This document shows, piece after piece, positions 26,487 through 38,118 of a DNA stretch of 64,000 bases. Origin of the DNA: Streptomyces sp. NBC_00464 (GTDB lineage Bacteria > Actinomycetota > Actinomycetes > Streptomycetales > Streptomycetaceae); NCBI RefSeq assembly GCF_036013915.1, contig NZ_CP107899.1:6662001-6726000 (forward strand), given 5' to 3'. The notes beneath the pieces were generated by a model, which ran no database searches, was not told where the DNA came from, and saw nothing but the letters and a program-made list of their open reading frames with translations. Position 1 is the first letter of the stretch, and each line of letters starts with the position of its first letter. The position numbers and the translations under genes are program-made.

Positions 26487-28229
26487 GTGGCAGCACCGAA
26501 GAAGGGCCGAGGACCGGCCGGCGGTCAGGGCAGGCCGGGGCGATCCCTGGCTCTGATCCTGATCGCCATGGTCGCTCTCACCGGCGGGATGTTCCTCGCC
26601 GACCAGCCGACGCCGCGACTCGGCATCGACCTGGCCGGTGGCACGTCCATCACGCTGGAGGCGAAGGCCGAGCCCGGCCAGGAGTCGGCGATCAACAAGA
26701 CCAACATGGATACGGCGGTCCAGATCATGGAGCGCCGCGTCAACGGTCTTGGTGTCTCCGAGGCCGAGGTCCAGACCCAGGGCGATCGCAACATCATCGT
26801 CAACATCCCCAAGGGCACGAACTCCGCCCAGGCCCGTGAGCAGGTCGGTACGACCGCCAAGCTCTACTTCCGGCCGGTGCTGACCGTCGCCCAGGGAACG
26901 CCCACGCCCGCGCCGAGCGCCTCGTCCTCCGACAAGGCCAGCCCGTCCGCCAAGCCGAGCGCCTCCGCCTCGGACAAGGCGAGCAGCTCGTCCGCGAAGC
27001 CGAGCGCGAGCGCCACCACCCAGGGCCGCGCGGTCACCGGCGCCCTGAAGGCGGACTCCACGCCGACGCCCAAGGCGAGCACCACGCCCAAGGCGAGCTC
27101 CACCCCGACCGCCTCCGCCGAGGAGCAGGCGGCCGCAGCCGATCTGCAGAAGAAGTTCGAGGCGCTGGACTGCTCCAGCAAGGCCTCCCGCTCCAAGGCG
27201 TCCCAGGGCACCAAGGCCACCGACACGGTGGTCGCGTGTGAGCAGGACGGCTCCGCCAAGTACGTACTCGGCCCGGCCGAGGTCGACGGTACGGACGTGG
27301 ACAGTGCCAAGGCGGCGATCAACCAGCAGAACGGTCAGTGGATCGTTCAGATGGAGTTCACCGGCGGCGGCGCCAAGAAGTTCCACACGACCACGGGCAA
27401 GCTCGCCCAGCAGCAGTCGCCGCAGAACCAGTTCGCCATCGCGCTCGACGGCGAAGTCGTCTCGGCGCCTTCCGTGAGCGAGGCGCTGAGCGCCAACGCC
27501 GAAATCTCCGGCAGCTTCGACCAGCAGTCCGCCGAGGAACTGGCCAACGTGCTCTCCTACGGTGCGCTGCCGCTCTCCTTCCAGGAGCAGAGCGTCACCA
27601 CCGTCACCGCCGCCCTCGGTGGCGAGCAGCTCCGCGCGGGCCTCATCGCGGGCGCCATCGGCCTCGCCCTGGTGGTCATCTACCTGGTGGCCTACTACCG
27701 CGGGCTGGCGTTCATCGCGCTGCTCAGCCTCCTGGTCTCCGGCATCCTGACCTACACGATCATGTCGCTGCTCGGCCCGGCCATCGGCTTCGCGCTGAAC
27801 CTGCCCGCGGTCTGTGGTGCCATCGTGGCGATCGGTATCACCGCGGACTCGTTCATCGTGTACTTCGAACGCATCCGGGACGAGATCCGCGAGGGCCGCA
27901 CACTGCGCCCGGCCGTCGAACGGGCCTGGCCGCGTGCCAGGCGCACCATCCTCGTCTCCGACTTCGTGTCGTTCCTGGCGGCGGCGGTCCTGTTCGTGGT
28001 CACCGTCGGCAAGGTCCAGGGCTTCGCGTTCACGCTGGGCCTCACCACCCTGCTCGACGTGGTCGTGGTCTTCCTCTTCACCAAGCCCGTCATGACGCTC
28101 ATGGCCCGCACGAAGTTCTTCGCGAGCGGTCACCCGTGGTCCGGACTGGACCCGAAGCGGCTCGGCGCCAAGCCGCCGCTGCGCCGGTCGCGCCGTGTCA
28201 ACGCCCCCACCGACCCGAAGGAGGCGTGA
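26487..28229 (+). CDS. secD: Protein translocase subunit SecD
   Basis: A 580-residue RND-type membrane protein that uses the proton gradient to help complete Sec export. It has one N-terminal helix (20-37), a large external domain containing the family stretch LGIDLAGGTSITLEAK, and five C-terminal helices from about residue 390, including VVIYLVAYYRGLAFIALLSLL and AIGITADSFIVYFERIRDE. Residues ~138-213 are a Ser/Ala/Pro/Thr/Lys insert (DKAS, KPSAS, TPKAS repeats) inside the external P1 region, absent from the E. coli protein. The GTG start has GGGAGAAACGAGAAGG upstream. It is followed by secF after 1 bp. Confidence 0.96.
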   Translation: MAAPKKGRGPAGGQGRPGRSLALILIAMVALTGGMFLADQPTPRLGIDLAGGTSITLEAKAEPGQESAINKTNMDTAVQIMERRVNGLGVSEAEVQTQGDRNIIVNIPKGTNSAQAREQVGTTAKLYFRPVLTVAQGTPTPAPSASSSDKASPSAKPSASASDKASSSSAKPSASATTQGRAVTGALKADSTPTPKASTTPKASSTPTASAEEQAAAADLQKKFEALDCSSKASRSKASQGTKATDTVVACEQDGSAKYVLGPAEVDGTDVDSAKAAINQQNGQWIVQMEFTGGGAKKFHTTTGKLAQQQSPQNQFAIALDGEVVSAPSVSEALSANAEISGSFDQQSAEELANVLSYGALPLSFQEQSVTTVTAALGGEQLRAGLIAGAIGLALVVIYLVAYYRGLAFIALLSLLVSGILTYTIMSLLGPAIGFALNLPAVCGAIVAIGITADSFIVYFERIRDEIREGRTLRPAVERAWPRARRTILVSDFVSFLAAAVLFVVTVGKVQGFAFTLGLTTLLDVVVVFLFTKPVMTLMARTKFFASGHPWSGLDPKRLGAKPPLRRSRRVNAPTDPKEA

Positions 28230-28230
28230 G

Positions 28231-29334
28231 ATGTCGCGACTCGGCAATCTCGGCGCCCGTCTCTACCGCGGCGAGGTCGGCTACGACTTCATCGGCAAGC
28301 GCAAGATCTGGTACGGCGTCTCGATCCTGATCACGATCACGGCCATCGTCGGCCTGGCGGTCAGCGGCCTGAACATGGGCATCGAGTTCAAGGGCGGTGC
28401 CGTCTTCACCACCCCGAAGACGAGCGTCTCCGTCGACAAGGCGGAGGAGCTGGCGTCCGAGTCCTCGGGACACCAGGCCATCGTCCAGAAGCTGGGCAAC
28501 GGCGGTCTGCGTATCCAGATCACCGAGGTGGACACCGCCAAGTCCGACCAGATCAAGGACGAGCTCTCCAAGGGTCTCGACGTCCCGACCGAGAAGATCG
28601 CGGCCGACCTGGTCGGCCCCAGCTGGGGTGAGCAGATCGCCAACAAGGCCTGGACCGGCCTCGGCGTCTTCATGGTCCTCGTCGTGATCTACCTGGCGAT
28701 CGCCTTCGAATGGCGGATGGCCATCGCGGCCCTCGTCGCGCTGATCCACGACATCACCATCACGGTCGGTGTCTACGCGCTCGTGGGCTTCGAGGTCACC
28801 CCGGGCACCGTGATCGGTCTGCTGACGATCCTCGGTTACTCCCTCTACGACACGGTCGTCGTCTTCGACAGCCTCAAGGAGGGCACGAAGGGGATCACCA
28901 AGCAGACCCGGTGGACGTACAGCGAGATCGCCAACCGTTCCATCAACGGCACACTGGTCCGCTCGATCAACACCACGGTCGTCGCCCTACTGCCGGTCGC
29001 CGGTCTGCTGTTCATCGGTGGCGGTGTCCTCGGCGCCGGCATGCTGAACGACATCTCGCTGGCCCTCTTCGTCGGCCTCGCGGCCGGTGCGTACTCCTCG
29101 ATCTTCATCGCCACTCCGCTCGTCGCCGACCTCAAGGAACGCGAACCGCAGATGAAGGCGCTGAAGAAGCGGATCCTCGCCAAGCGTGCGGCTGCCGCCG
29201 CCAAGGGGGAGCCCAACGAGGCCGAGCTGGCGGACGAGCGGTCCCCCGAGGACGCCGCGCCCGCCGGTGCGGTCGTCGGACAGCGCCAGGAGCCCCCCAG
29301 GGGCCACGGCAGGACCCCGGGGAACCGTCGATGA
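28231..29334 (+). CDS. secF: Protein translocase subunit SecF
   Basis: A 367-residue partner of SecD with six predicted helices. The first helix (residues ~23-45) is followed by the family segment MGIEFKGGAVF, and later by GYSLYDTVVVFDSLKE. The C-terminal ~50 residues are charged and cytoplasmic, ending RTPGNRR. The ATG at 28231 has AAGGAGG 8 bases upstream, and the MSTPPPT extension is rejected. Its stop overlaps the apt start (ATGA). Confidence 0.96.
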   Translation: MSRLGNLGARLYRGEVGYDFIGKRKIWYGVSILITITAIVGLAVSGLNMGIEFKGGAVFTTPKTSVSVDKAEELASESSGHQAIVQKLGNGGLRIQITEVDTAKSDQIKDELSKGLDVPTEKIAADLVGPSWGEQIANKAWTGLGVFMVLVVIYLAIAFEWRMAIAALVALIHDITITVGVYALVGFEVTPGTVIGLLTILGYSLYDTVVVFDSLKEGTKGITKQTRWTYSEIANRSINGTLVRSINTTVVALLPVAGLLFIGGGVLGAGMLNDISLALFVGLAAGAYSSIFIATPLVADLKEREPQMKALKKRILAKRAAAAAKGEPNEAELADERSPEDAAPAGAVVGQRQEPPRGHGRTPGNRR

Positions 29335-29882
29335 CCAGCACCACCGAAAGCACCAGGGACCTCCTGCTCAGCCGGATCCGTGATGTGGCGGACTACCCGA
29401 AGCCGGGAGTGATGTTCAAGGACATCACTCCGCTGCTCGCGGACCCGGTCGCGTTCACGGCTCTTACGGACGCCCTCGCGGAACTGTGCGTACGGCACGG
29501 CGCCACGAAGATCGTCGGCCTGGAGGCCCGCGGCTTCATCCTGGCCGCACCGGTCGCGGTACGGGCGGGCCTCGGCTTCATCCCCGTCCGCAAGGCCGGG
29601 AAGCTGCCGGGAGCCACGCTCGGCCAGGTGTACGAGCTGGAATACGGCACCGCGGAGATCGAGGTCCACGCGGAGGACCTGTCGGCCGACGACCGCGTCA
29701 TGGTCATCGACGACGTCCTGGCCACCGGCGGCACCGCCGGAGCCTCCCTGGAGCTGATCCGGCGGGCCGGAGCCCGGGTCGCCGGCGTTGCCGTCCTCAT
29801 GGAACTGGGATTCCTGGCCGGCCGCGAACGTCTGGCACCGCATCTGCAGGGTGCTCCGCTGGAGGCCCTGATCACGGTCTGA
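29331..29882 (+). CDS. apt: Adenine phosphoribosyltransferase
   Basis: A 183-residue enzyme converting adenine and PRPP to AMP. The PRPP-binding motif is VMVIDDVLATGGTA, and the family signature GLEARGFILAAPVA and the flexible-loop KAGKLPG are present. It overlaps secF by 4 bases, so the secDF-apt coupling seen in other actinobacteria is kept. Confidence 0.96.
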   Translation: MTSTTESTRDLLLSRIRDVADYPKPGVMFKDITPLLADPVAFTALTDALAELCVRHGATKIVGLEARGFILAAPVAVRAGLGFIPVRKAGKLPGATLGQVYELEYGTAEIEVHAEDLSADDRVMVIDDVLATGGTAGASLELIRRAGARVAGVAVLMELGFLAGRERLAPHLQGAPLEALITV

Positions 29883-29927
29883 ACGACTGCCGGACGGCAG
29901 CAGGCACAGCTACACGCACCACGCGGC

Positions 29928-29955
29928 GGGCATCCGGGAACAACCGGGTGCCCGT
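29928..29955 (+). terminator. Terminator-like hairpin apt-relA
   Basis: CGGGCATCCGG (29928-29938) pairs with CCGGGTGCCCG (29945-29955) with one G-T wobble and a 6-base loop. A TACGAT at 30010-30015 further down may be the relA -10. Confidence 0.6.
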
Positions 29956-30053
29956 CCCGCGTTGTGAGGGCTCTCACGGTCCCCGGGCGAGCTCCGGCCG
30001 CAGGGTCGATACGATGGCCTTTCCGGGTGTCCGGATCCGCACGAGGAGTGCTC

Positions 30054-32621
<2,568 letters not shown>

Positions 32622-32643
32622 CAGCGAGCCTGCGGGCACGTCC

Positions 32644-32698
32644 CAGGACATGGAGCGGGCCCGGTACGCATCGCGTACCGGGCCCGCTCCATGTCCTG
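32644..32698. terminator. Very strong bidirectional terminator relA / DUF349
   Basis: Two perfectly complementary 26-base arms (32644-32669 and 32673-32698) are separated by only 3 bases. It lies between the convergent relA and DUF349 genes and is the longest uninterrupted stem in the window. Confidence 0.93.
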
Positions 32699-32708
32699 CC
32701 GAAGCCGG

Positions 32709-33938
32709 TCAGCCGCCGAACTCCTCCAGGCCCTTCAGAGCCTGGTCCAGGAGTGCCTGCCGGCCCTCCAGCTCACGGGCCAGCTTGTCGGCGCGGGCGT
32801 TGTTGCCCGAGGCGCGGGCGGTGTCGATCTGCGTACGCAGCTTGTCGACGGCCGCCTGGAGCTGCCCGGTCAGACCCGCGGCACGGGCCCGTGCCTCCGG
32901 GTTGGTCCGGCGCCACTCCGACTCCTCGGCCTCCTGGAGCGCCCGCTCCACCGCCTGCATCCGCCCCTCGACCTTGGGGCGGGCGTCACGCGGTACGTGG
33001 CCGATGGCCTCCCAGCGCTCGTTGAGGGCCCGGAACGCGGCCCTGGCCGCCTTCAGGTCCTTCACCGGCACCAGCTTCTCGGCCTCGACCGCGAGCTCCT
33101 CCTTGAGCGTGAGGTTCTCGCCCTGCTCCGCGTCGCGCTCGGCGAAGACCCCGTTACGAGCGGCGAAGAAGACGTCCTGGGCACCGCGGAAGCGTTCCCA
33201 CAGGGCGTCCTCCGCCTCGCGCTGGGCGCGGCCCGCCGCCTTCCAGTCGGTCATCAGGTCGCGGTAGCGGGCAGCCGTGACGCCCCAGTCCGTGGACCCG
33301 GAGAGCGACTCGGCCTCGACGACCAGCTTCTCCTTGACCTTGCGGGCCTCCTCGCGCTGGGCGTCCAGCGAGGCGAAGTGGGCCTTGCGGCGCTTGGAGA
33401 ACGCCGAGCGCGCATGCGAGAAGCGGTGCCACAGCTCGTCGTCCGACTTGCGGTCGAGCCGCGGCAGGCCCTTCCACGTGTCGACGAGTGCGCGCAGCCG
33501 CTCACCCGCGGAGCGCCACTGCTCGCTCTGCGCCAGCTCCTCGGCCTCGACGACCAGCGCCTCCTTGGCGTGCTTCGCCTCGTCGGTCTGCTTGGCCTTC
33601 TGCGCCTTGCGCTCCTCGCGCCGAGAGTCGACCGTCGCGACCAGGGCGTCCAGCCGCTTGCGCAACGCCTCCAGGTCGCCGACGGCGTGATGCTCGTCGA
33701 CCTGTCCCCGCAGATGCTCGATGGCGGTCGTCGCGTCCTTCGCCGACAGGTCGGTGGTCTTCACCCGCCGTTCGAGGAGGCCGATCTCGACCACAATGCC
33801 CTCGTACTTGCGCTCGAAATAAGCCAGGGCCTCTTCCGGAGAACCGGCCTGCCACGATCCGACGACCTGCTCGCCATCGGCTGTACGCACGTACACGGTG
33901 CCTGTCTCGTCGACACGGCCCCACGGGTCGCTGCTCAC
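32709..33938 (-). CDS. DUF349 domain-containing coiled-coil protein
   Basis: A 409-residue highly charged helical protein. It starts with a ~40-residue beta-type segment (SSDPWGRVDETGTVYVRTADGEQ), then has repeated three-helix DUF349 units marked by W at similar places (LVDTWKGLPR, LMTDWKAAG, LNERWEAIGH) and LW.RF motifs, and ends in a Glu/Arg/Ala coiled coil. The family function is unknown. The GTG at 33938 has GGAGGA at a good distance. It is downstream of the cyclophilin gene on the same strand but has its own promoter. Confidence 0.88.
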   Translation of the reverse strand: MSSDPWGRVDETGTVYVRTADGEQVVGSWQAGSPEEALAYFERKYEGIVVEIGLLERRVKTTDLSAKDATTAIEHLRGQVDEHHAVGDLEALRKRLDALVATVDSRREERKAQKAKQTDEAKHAKEALVVEAEELAQSEQWRSAGERLRALVDTWKGLPRLDRKSDDELWHRFSHARSAFSKRRKAHFASLDAQREEARKVKEKLVVEAESLSGSTDWGVTAARYRDLMTDWKAAGRAQREAEDALWERFRGAQDVFFAARNGVFAERDAEQGENLTLKEELAVEAEKLVPVKDLKAARAAFRALNERWEAIGHVPRDARPKVEGRMQAVERALQEAEESEWRRTNPEARARAAGLTGQLQAAVDKLRTQIDTARASGNNARADKLARELEGRQALLDQALKGLEEFGG

Positions 33939-34032
33939 AGCGCCTCCTCCACCTGATGCCCGTGAGGGGGTTCGCCCCCCTGGCATCGTCCACAGTTTCC
34001 TGGGGCGGGCTGCGCCCGCCCTGCACAACGCC

Positions 34033-34062
34033 AATCTAGGCGAAGGGCCGCCCGGCTGTCCG
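34033..34062 (-). promoter_or_regulatory. Promoter and hairpin-rich leader of DUF349 gene
   Basis: Read on the minus strand, CGGACA (34062-34057), an 18-base spacer and TAGATT (34038-34033) form a plausible promoter. The ~90-base leader downstream carries two compact hairpins, GGCGGGC-GCA-GCCCGCC (34004-34020) and GGGGG-CGAA-CCCCC (33966-33979), before the start codon. They may influence mRNA stability or ribosome access. Confidence 0.5.
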
Positions 34063-34070
34063 CACTCAGC

Positions 34071-34093
34071 GCGGCCGAAAATTATCCGGCCGC
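34071..34093 (-). terminator. Weak terminator after cyclophilin gene
   Basis: A seven-base stem GCGGCCG/CGGCCGC with an A/T-rich 9-base loop, 45 bases beyond the cyclophilin stop on the minus strand and just before the DUF349 promoter. Confidence 0.4.
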
Positions 34094-34137
34094 ACCGAGT
34101 GACCGCTGGACGGAGATCCTGCCGGGTCCGCCGGGGT

Positions 34138-34941
34138 TCAGGCCTTGTCGACGGCCGCCTTCGAGATGTCCACGGCCTTCTTCGGCGCACCGTCGGCAGC
34201 GCCGCCGGTGACTCCCGCCTTGCCGATGGCCTCGACGGCCTTCAGCGAGTCCGCGTCCATGGTGCCGAACGGCGTGTAGCTGGGCGGCAGTTTGCTGTCC
34301 TTGTAGACGAGGAAGAACTGGCTGCCGCCGGTGTGCGCCTGGCCGGTGTTGGCCATCGCCACGGTGCCTGCCGGGTAGGTCACGGTGCCGTCGGCGCCCG
34401 CCTTGCCCAGCGCGGTCAGATTCTCGTCGGGAATCGTGTAGCCGGGACCGCCGGTGCCGTCGCCCTTCGGGTCGCCGCACTGCAGGACGAAGATGCCCTG
34501 TGTGGTCAGCCGGTGGCACTTCGTGCCGTCGAAGAACTTCTTGTCGGCAAGGGACTTGAACGAGTTCGTCGTGTGCGGGGTCTTCGCCGCGTCCATGTTG
34601 AACGATATGTCGCCCTGGCTCGTCTTGAGCGACATCGTGTACTTCGCCGTTTTGTCGATCTTCATCGCGGGCTCGGGCTTGGACTCCTCGCTCGCCGAGG
34701 GAGAGGGCGCGGCCGAGGCCGACGGGCTCTGGCTCGCGGCCGCACCGGCCTTGCTGTCCTTGTCGTCGTCACCGCTGGTGGCGAAGTAGGTGGCACCGCC
34801 GATGACCGCCACCACGGCTACTGCGGAGGCGATGACGACGGTCAGCCGCCTCGTCCTTCGTCGGGCGTCCTCCCGGCGCTGCTGCTGCCGCTCGAACTTC
34901 TCCCTGGCGAGCTGCCGCCGCCGCTGATCGCTGCTGACCAC
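34138..34941 (-). CDS. Membrane-anchored cyclophilin-type peptidyl-prolyl isomerase
   Basis: A 267-residue protein. A basic cytoplasmic start (RRRQLAREKFERQQQRRED) leads into one membrane helix (VVIASAVAVVAVIGGATYF, about 35-53), then a Ser/Ala/Pro linker, and an external cyclophilin domain from ~93. Cyclophilin landmarks are FNMDAAKTPHTTNSF, FFDGTKCHRLT, GGPGYTIPDE, VAMANTG and GSQFFLVY. It would speed proline isomerisation in exported proteins. The start GTG at 34941 has AAGGAG 8 bases upstream. It is divergent from the metallo-beta-lactamase gene, in the conserved relA-hisS interval. Confidence 0.92.
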   Translation of the reverse strand: MVSSDQRRRQLAREKFERQQQRREDARRRTRRLTVVIASAVAVVAVIGGATYFATSGDDDKDSKAGAAASQSPSASAAPSPSASEESKPEPAMKIDKTAKYTMSLKTSQGDISFNMDAAKTPHTTNSFKSLADKKFFDGTKCHRLTTQGIFVLQCGDPKGDGTGGPGYTIPDENLTALGKAGADGTVTYPAGTVAMANTGQAHTGGSQFFLVYKDSKLPPSYTPFGTMDADSLKAVEAIGKAGVTGGAADGAPKKAVDISKAAVDKA

Positions 34942-35089
34942 CGGGTGATCTCCTTGTACGTCGTGTGATCGGGCCTGGGTTGCCCCGTACCGTATATGGG
35001 TTAGCTGTGGAATGAGGAGCGCCGGTAGGCTCTGAACTGCTGCGACCGCGCAGCCGACCTCCCTCGTCGGACGACCATTAAGGACGATC

Positions 35090-35776
35090 GTGCTCATTGC
35101 CGGGTTCCCCGCCGGGGCCTGGGGGACCAACTGTTACCTGGTCGCCCCCGCCGCGGGTGAGGAGTGCGTGATCATCGACCCGGGCCACCAGGCCGCCTCC
35201 GGGGTCGAGGAAGCGCTGAAGAAGCATCGGCTGAAGCCCGTCGCCGTCGTGCTCACCCACGGCCACATCGACCACGTCGCCTCGGTCGTCCCGGTGTGCG
35301 GGGCGCACGACGTCCCCGCCTGGATCCACCCCGAGGACCGCTACATGATGAGTGACCCGGAGAAGGCCCTCGGCCGCTCCATCGGGATGCCGCTCATGGG
35401 TGAGCTGACCGTGGGGGAGCCGGACGACGTCAAGGAGCTGAGCGACGGCGCGCAGCTGCTGCTGGCCGGTATGGAGTTCGGCGTCTCGCATGCGCCCGGC
35501 CATACGAAGGGGTCGGTGACGTTCAGGATGCCCGAGGCCGCGGAGATTCCGCAGGTTCTCTTCTCGGGCGACCTGCTCTTCGCCGGCTCCGTCGGACGCA
35601 CCGACCTGCCCGGCGGCGACCACGCCGAGCTCCTCGAGTCGCTGGCCCGCGTGTGCCTGCCGCTCGACGACTCGACCGTGGTGCTGTCCGGCCACGGCCC
35701 CCAGACGACCATCGGCCGCGAGCGCGCCACCAATCCGTATCTGAGCGGTATGGACGCGCCCCGACGAGGAATGTGA
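35090..35776 (+). CDS. Metallo-beta-lactamase fold hydrolase (glyoxalase II-like)
   Basis: A 228-residue metal hydrolase. The metal-binding motif is THGHIDH (His57, His59, Asp61, His62), with further ligands in APGHT, SGDLLF and LSGHGP. The size and motif spacing match the glyoxalase II-like group that lies beside hisS in many actinobacteria (Rv2581c in mycobacteria). The thioester substrate is not established. The GTG start is near AAGGACG. hisS follows after 13 bp. Confidence 0.9.
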   Translation: MLIAGFPAGAWGTNCYLVAPAAGEECVIIDPGHQAASGVEEALKKHRLKPVAVVLTHGHIDHVASVVPVCGAHDVPAWIHPEDRYMMSDPEKALGRSIGMPLMGELTVGEPDDVKELSDGAQLLLAGMEFGVSHAPGHTKGSVTFRMPEAAEIPQVLFSGDLLFAGSVGRTDLPGGDHAELLESLARVCLPLDDSTVVLSGHGPQTTIGRERATNPYLSGMDAPRRGM

Positions 35777-35789
35777 CGAGAGCGACATC

Positions 35790-37052
35790 GTGAGCACCTT
35801 CAAGGCCCCCAAGGGCACGTACGACCTGACCCCGCCCGACTCCGCGAAGTATCTCGCCGTGCGCGAGGCGATCTCCGCACCGCTGAAGAACTCCGGCTAC
35901 GGCTACATCGAGACCCCGGGCTTCGAGGACGTGGCCCTCTTCTCGCGCGGCGTCGGTGAGTCCACCGACATCGTGTCCAAGGAGATGTACACCCTCACCA
36001 CCAAGGGCGGCTCCGAGCTCGCCCTGCGCCCCGAGGGCACCGCGTCCGTGCTGCGCGCCGCGCTGGAGGCCAACCTCCACAAGCTCGGCAACCTGCCGGT
36101 CAAGCTCTGGTACTCCGGCTCGTACTACCGCTACGAGCGCCCGCAGAAGGGCCGTTACCGCCACTTCTCGCAGGTCGGCGCCGAGGCGATCGGCGCCGAG
36201 GACCCGGTCCTGGATGCCGAGCTGATCATCCTGGCCGACCAGGCGTACCGCTCCCTGGGCCTGCGGGAGTTCCGCATCCTGCTGAACTCGCTGGGCGACA
36301 AGGAGTGCCGGCCCGTCTACCGGGACGCGCTCCAGGGCTTCCTGCGTGAGCTCGACCTCGACGAGGAGACCCGCCGGCGCATCGAGATCAACCCGCTCCG
36401 GGTCCTCGACGACAAGCGCCCCGAGGTCCAGAAGCAGCTGACCGGCGCCCCGGTACTGCGCGACTACCTGTGCGACGCCTGCAAGGCGTACCACGAGGAG
36501 GTCCGGGACCTGCTCAACGCGGCAGGTGTCGTGTACGAGGACGACGAGAAGCTCGTCCGCGGCCTCGACTACTACACCCGCACCACCTTCGAGTTCGTCC
36601 ACGACGGTCTGGGCTCCCAGTCGGCGGTCGGCGGCGGCGGCCGGTACGACGGCCTGTCCGAGATGATCGGCGGACCGGCGCTCCCGTCGGTCGGCTGGGC
36701 GCTCGGCGTGGACCGCACCGTGCTCGCGCTGGAGGCGGAGGGCATCGAGCTCGAACTGCCCTCCACCACCAGCGTCTTCGCCGTGCCGCTCGGCGAGGAG
36801 GCGCGTCGGGTGCTGTTCGGTGTCGTCACGCAGCTGCGCCGCGAGGGCGTGGCCGCGGACTTCGCGTTCGGGGGCCGCGGGCTGAAGGGCGCGATGAAGA
36901 GCGCCAACCGCTCGGGCGCGCGCTTCACGATCGTGGCCGGCGAGCGCGACCTGGCCGAGGGGATCGTCCAGCTCAAGGACATGGAGTCCGGTGAGCAGAC
37001 GGCCGTGCCCCTCGCCGAGGTGACCGAGACGGTCCGCGCGCGCCTCGCCTGA
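35790..37052 (+). CDS. hisS: Histidyl-tRNA synthetase
   Basis: A 420-residue class II synthetase. Motif 2 ([12 protein letters not shown]), the histidine-specific [11 protein letters not shown], motif 3 ([11 protein letters not shown]) and the C-terminal anticodon domain ([17 protein letters not shown]) are present in order. It charges tRNA-His in the cytoplasm. It is probably co-transcribed with the preceding hydrolase. Confidence 0.97.
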   Translation: MSTFKAPKGTYDLTPPDSAKYLAVREAISAPLKNSGYGYIETPGFEDVALFSRGVGESTDIVSKEMYTLTTKGGSELALRPEGTASVLRAALEANLHKLGNLPVKLWYSGSYYRYERPQKGRYRHFSQVGAEAIGAEDPVLDAELIILADQAYRSLGLREFRILLNSLGDKECRPVYRDALQGFLRELDLDEETRRRIEINPLRVLDDKRPEVQKQLTGAPVLRDYLCDACKAYHEEVRDLLNAAGVVYEDDEKLVRGLDYYTRTTFEFVHDGLGSQSAVGGGGRYDGLSEMIGGPALPSVGWALGVDRTVLALEAEGIELELPSTTSVFAVPLGEEARRVLFGVVTQLRREGVAADFAFGGRGLKGAMKSANRSGARFTIVAGERDLAEGIVQLKDMESGEQTAVPLAEVTETVRARLA

Positions 37053-37059
37053 ACCATCC

Positions 37060-37126
37060 GTCGCGGGCGGGCCGTACGGCCCGCCCGCGACCGGTGCGTA
37101 AAGAGGGCCCCCTTCAACAGGGGGCC
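37060..37126 (+). terminator. Tandem terminators after hisS
   Basis: The first stem has 15-base perfect arms (37060-37074 and 37077-37091) with only a 2-base centre. The second is GGCCCCCT (37106-37113) with AGGGGGCC (37119-37126). Together they close the hisS transcript. Confidence 0.88.
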
Positions 37127-37410
37127 GCGGGTACCCCGTTCCGCTGCCGTCAACGTGGCGGTCTCTCCATCATCCTGCCGGGCGATTTCCATCCCCGGAC
37201 GGCAGTGACAACCCGCGGGCGGGGCGGATGTCGTCAAAGGACGTGCGCAGACGCCCTCGTCACGGCGGCGACGGCCCGACGCCCCCTCTTTCCGCGCGGT
37301 CCGCGCCCACGTCAGCGCGCGCATCTTTATGTTCATCGAACGGAAGACCGGTGCGGCCGTACGGCACAATGACCGTGCCCCAGCAGGCCACTCACTGACG
37401 GAACGGCGAT
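37127..37410. other. Intergenic region before VKOR gene
   Basis: 284 bp with no credible gene. A short open frame from 37094 to 37372 starts inside the terminator and has shuffled, Arg/Pro-rich composition. A CACAAT at about 37365 on the plus strand could be a weak -10 for the VKOR gene; no operator-like symmetry is seen. Confidence 0.5.
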
Positions 37411-38046
37411 ATGACGACTGCAGCGGTTGACCACCCCTCCTCCGACCAGGAGGAGGACGGCGGGAAGAGGACCATCGGCGGCAGTCGCGCGCTGGCGCTG
37501 CTGCTGATGATCACGGGCGCTGCCGGACTCCTCGCCGCGTGGGTCATCACCATCGACAAGCTCAAGCTGATGGAGGACCCCAACTTCGTTCCGGGCTGCA
37601 GTCTCAACCCGGTGGTGGCCTGCGGCAACATCATGAAGAGCGACCAGGCGTCGGCCTTCGGCTTCCCGAACCCGATGCTCGGTATGGCCACCTACCCCGT
37701 GATCATCGGGATCGGTCTGGCCCTGCTGGCGGGCGCGCGCTTCCGCAGCTGGTACTGGCTGGGGATGAACGCGGGCACGCTGTTCGGCGTCGGCTTCTGC
37801 ACCTGGCTCCAGTACCAGTCGCTGTACAACATCAACTCGCTGTGCCTGTGGTGCTGCCTGGCCTGGGTCGCCACGATCCTCATGTTCTGCTACGTCACCA
37901 CGCACAACATCAAGCACCGGATCATTCCGGCGCCGAGCTGGCTGCGCAACGGGCTCACGGAGTTCCACTGGGTGCCCCCGGTGCTGTGGATCGGGATCAT
38001 CGGCATGCTGATCCTGACCCGCTGGTGGGACTTCTGGACCAGCTGA
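37411..38046 (+). CDS. Vitamin K epoxide reductase family (VKOR) protein
   Basis: A 211-residue membrane oxidoreductase with four to five helices. The four VKOR cysteines are in place: the loop pair Cys63 and Cys71 (CSLNPVVACG) and the quinone-proximal Cys145-x-x-Cys148 (CLWC). Bacterial VKORs re-oxidise DsbA-like proteins and pass electrons to menaquinone, supporting disulfide formation outside the membrane. There is no fused thioredoxin domain, so a separate partner is needed. The ATG start lacks a strong ribosome binding site (ACGG about 8 bases upstream). Confidence 0.92.
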   Translation: MTTAAVDHPSSDQEEDGGKRTIGGSRALALLLMITGAAGLLAAWVITIDKLKLMEDPNFVPGCSLNPVVACGNIMKSDQASAFGFPNPMLGMATYPVIIGIGLALLAGARFRSWYWLGMNAGTLFGVGFCTWLQYQSLYNINSLCLWCCLAWVATILMFCYVTTHNIKHRIIPAPSWLRNGLTEFHWVPPVLWIGIIGMLILTRWWDFWTS

Positions 38047-38088
38047 CAGGTCCGCCCGCCGCTGCCGGGCCCCACCGGCCCGGCGGGG

Positions 38089-38111
38089 ATGTCAGTGCGG
38101 TGACATAGGCT
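38089..38111 (+). promoter_or_regulatory. -10 element and small inverted repeat before rarA
   Basis: TAGGCT (38106-38111) ends 7 bases before the rarA GTG, giving a leaderless mRNA. Just upstream, ATGTCA (38089-38094) and TGACAT (38101-38106) form an inverted repeat with a 6-base centre that overlaps the first base of the -10. The repeat could be an operator; its length is close to what chance allows. Confidence 0.45.
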
Positions 38112-38118
38112 TCAAAAC

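Noticed and set aside
37094..37372. A 92-codon frame after hisS
   Set aside because: It begins inside the tandem terminators, has no ribosome binding site and has scrambled Arg/Pro/Thr composition.
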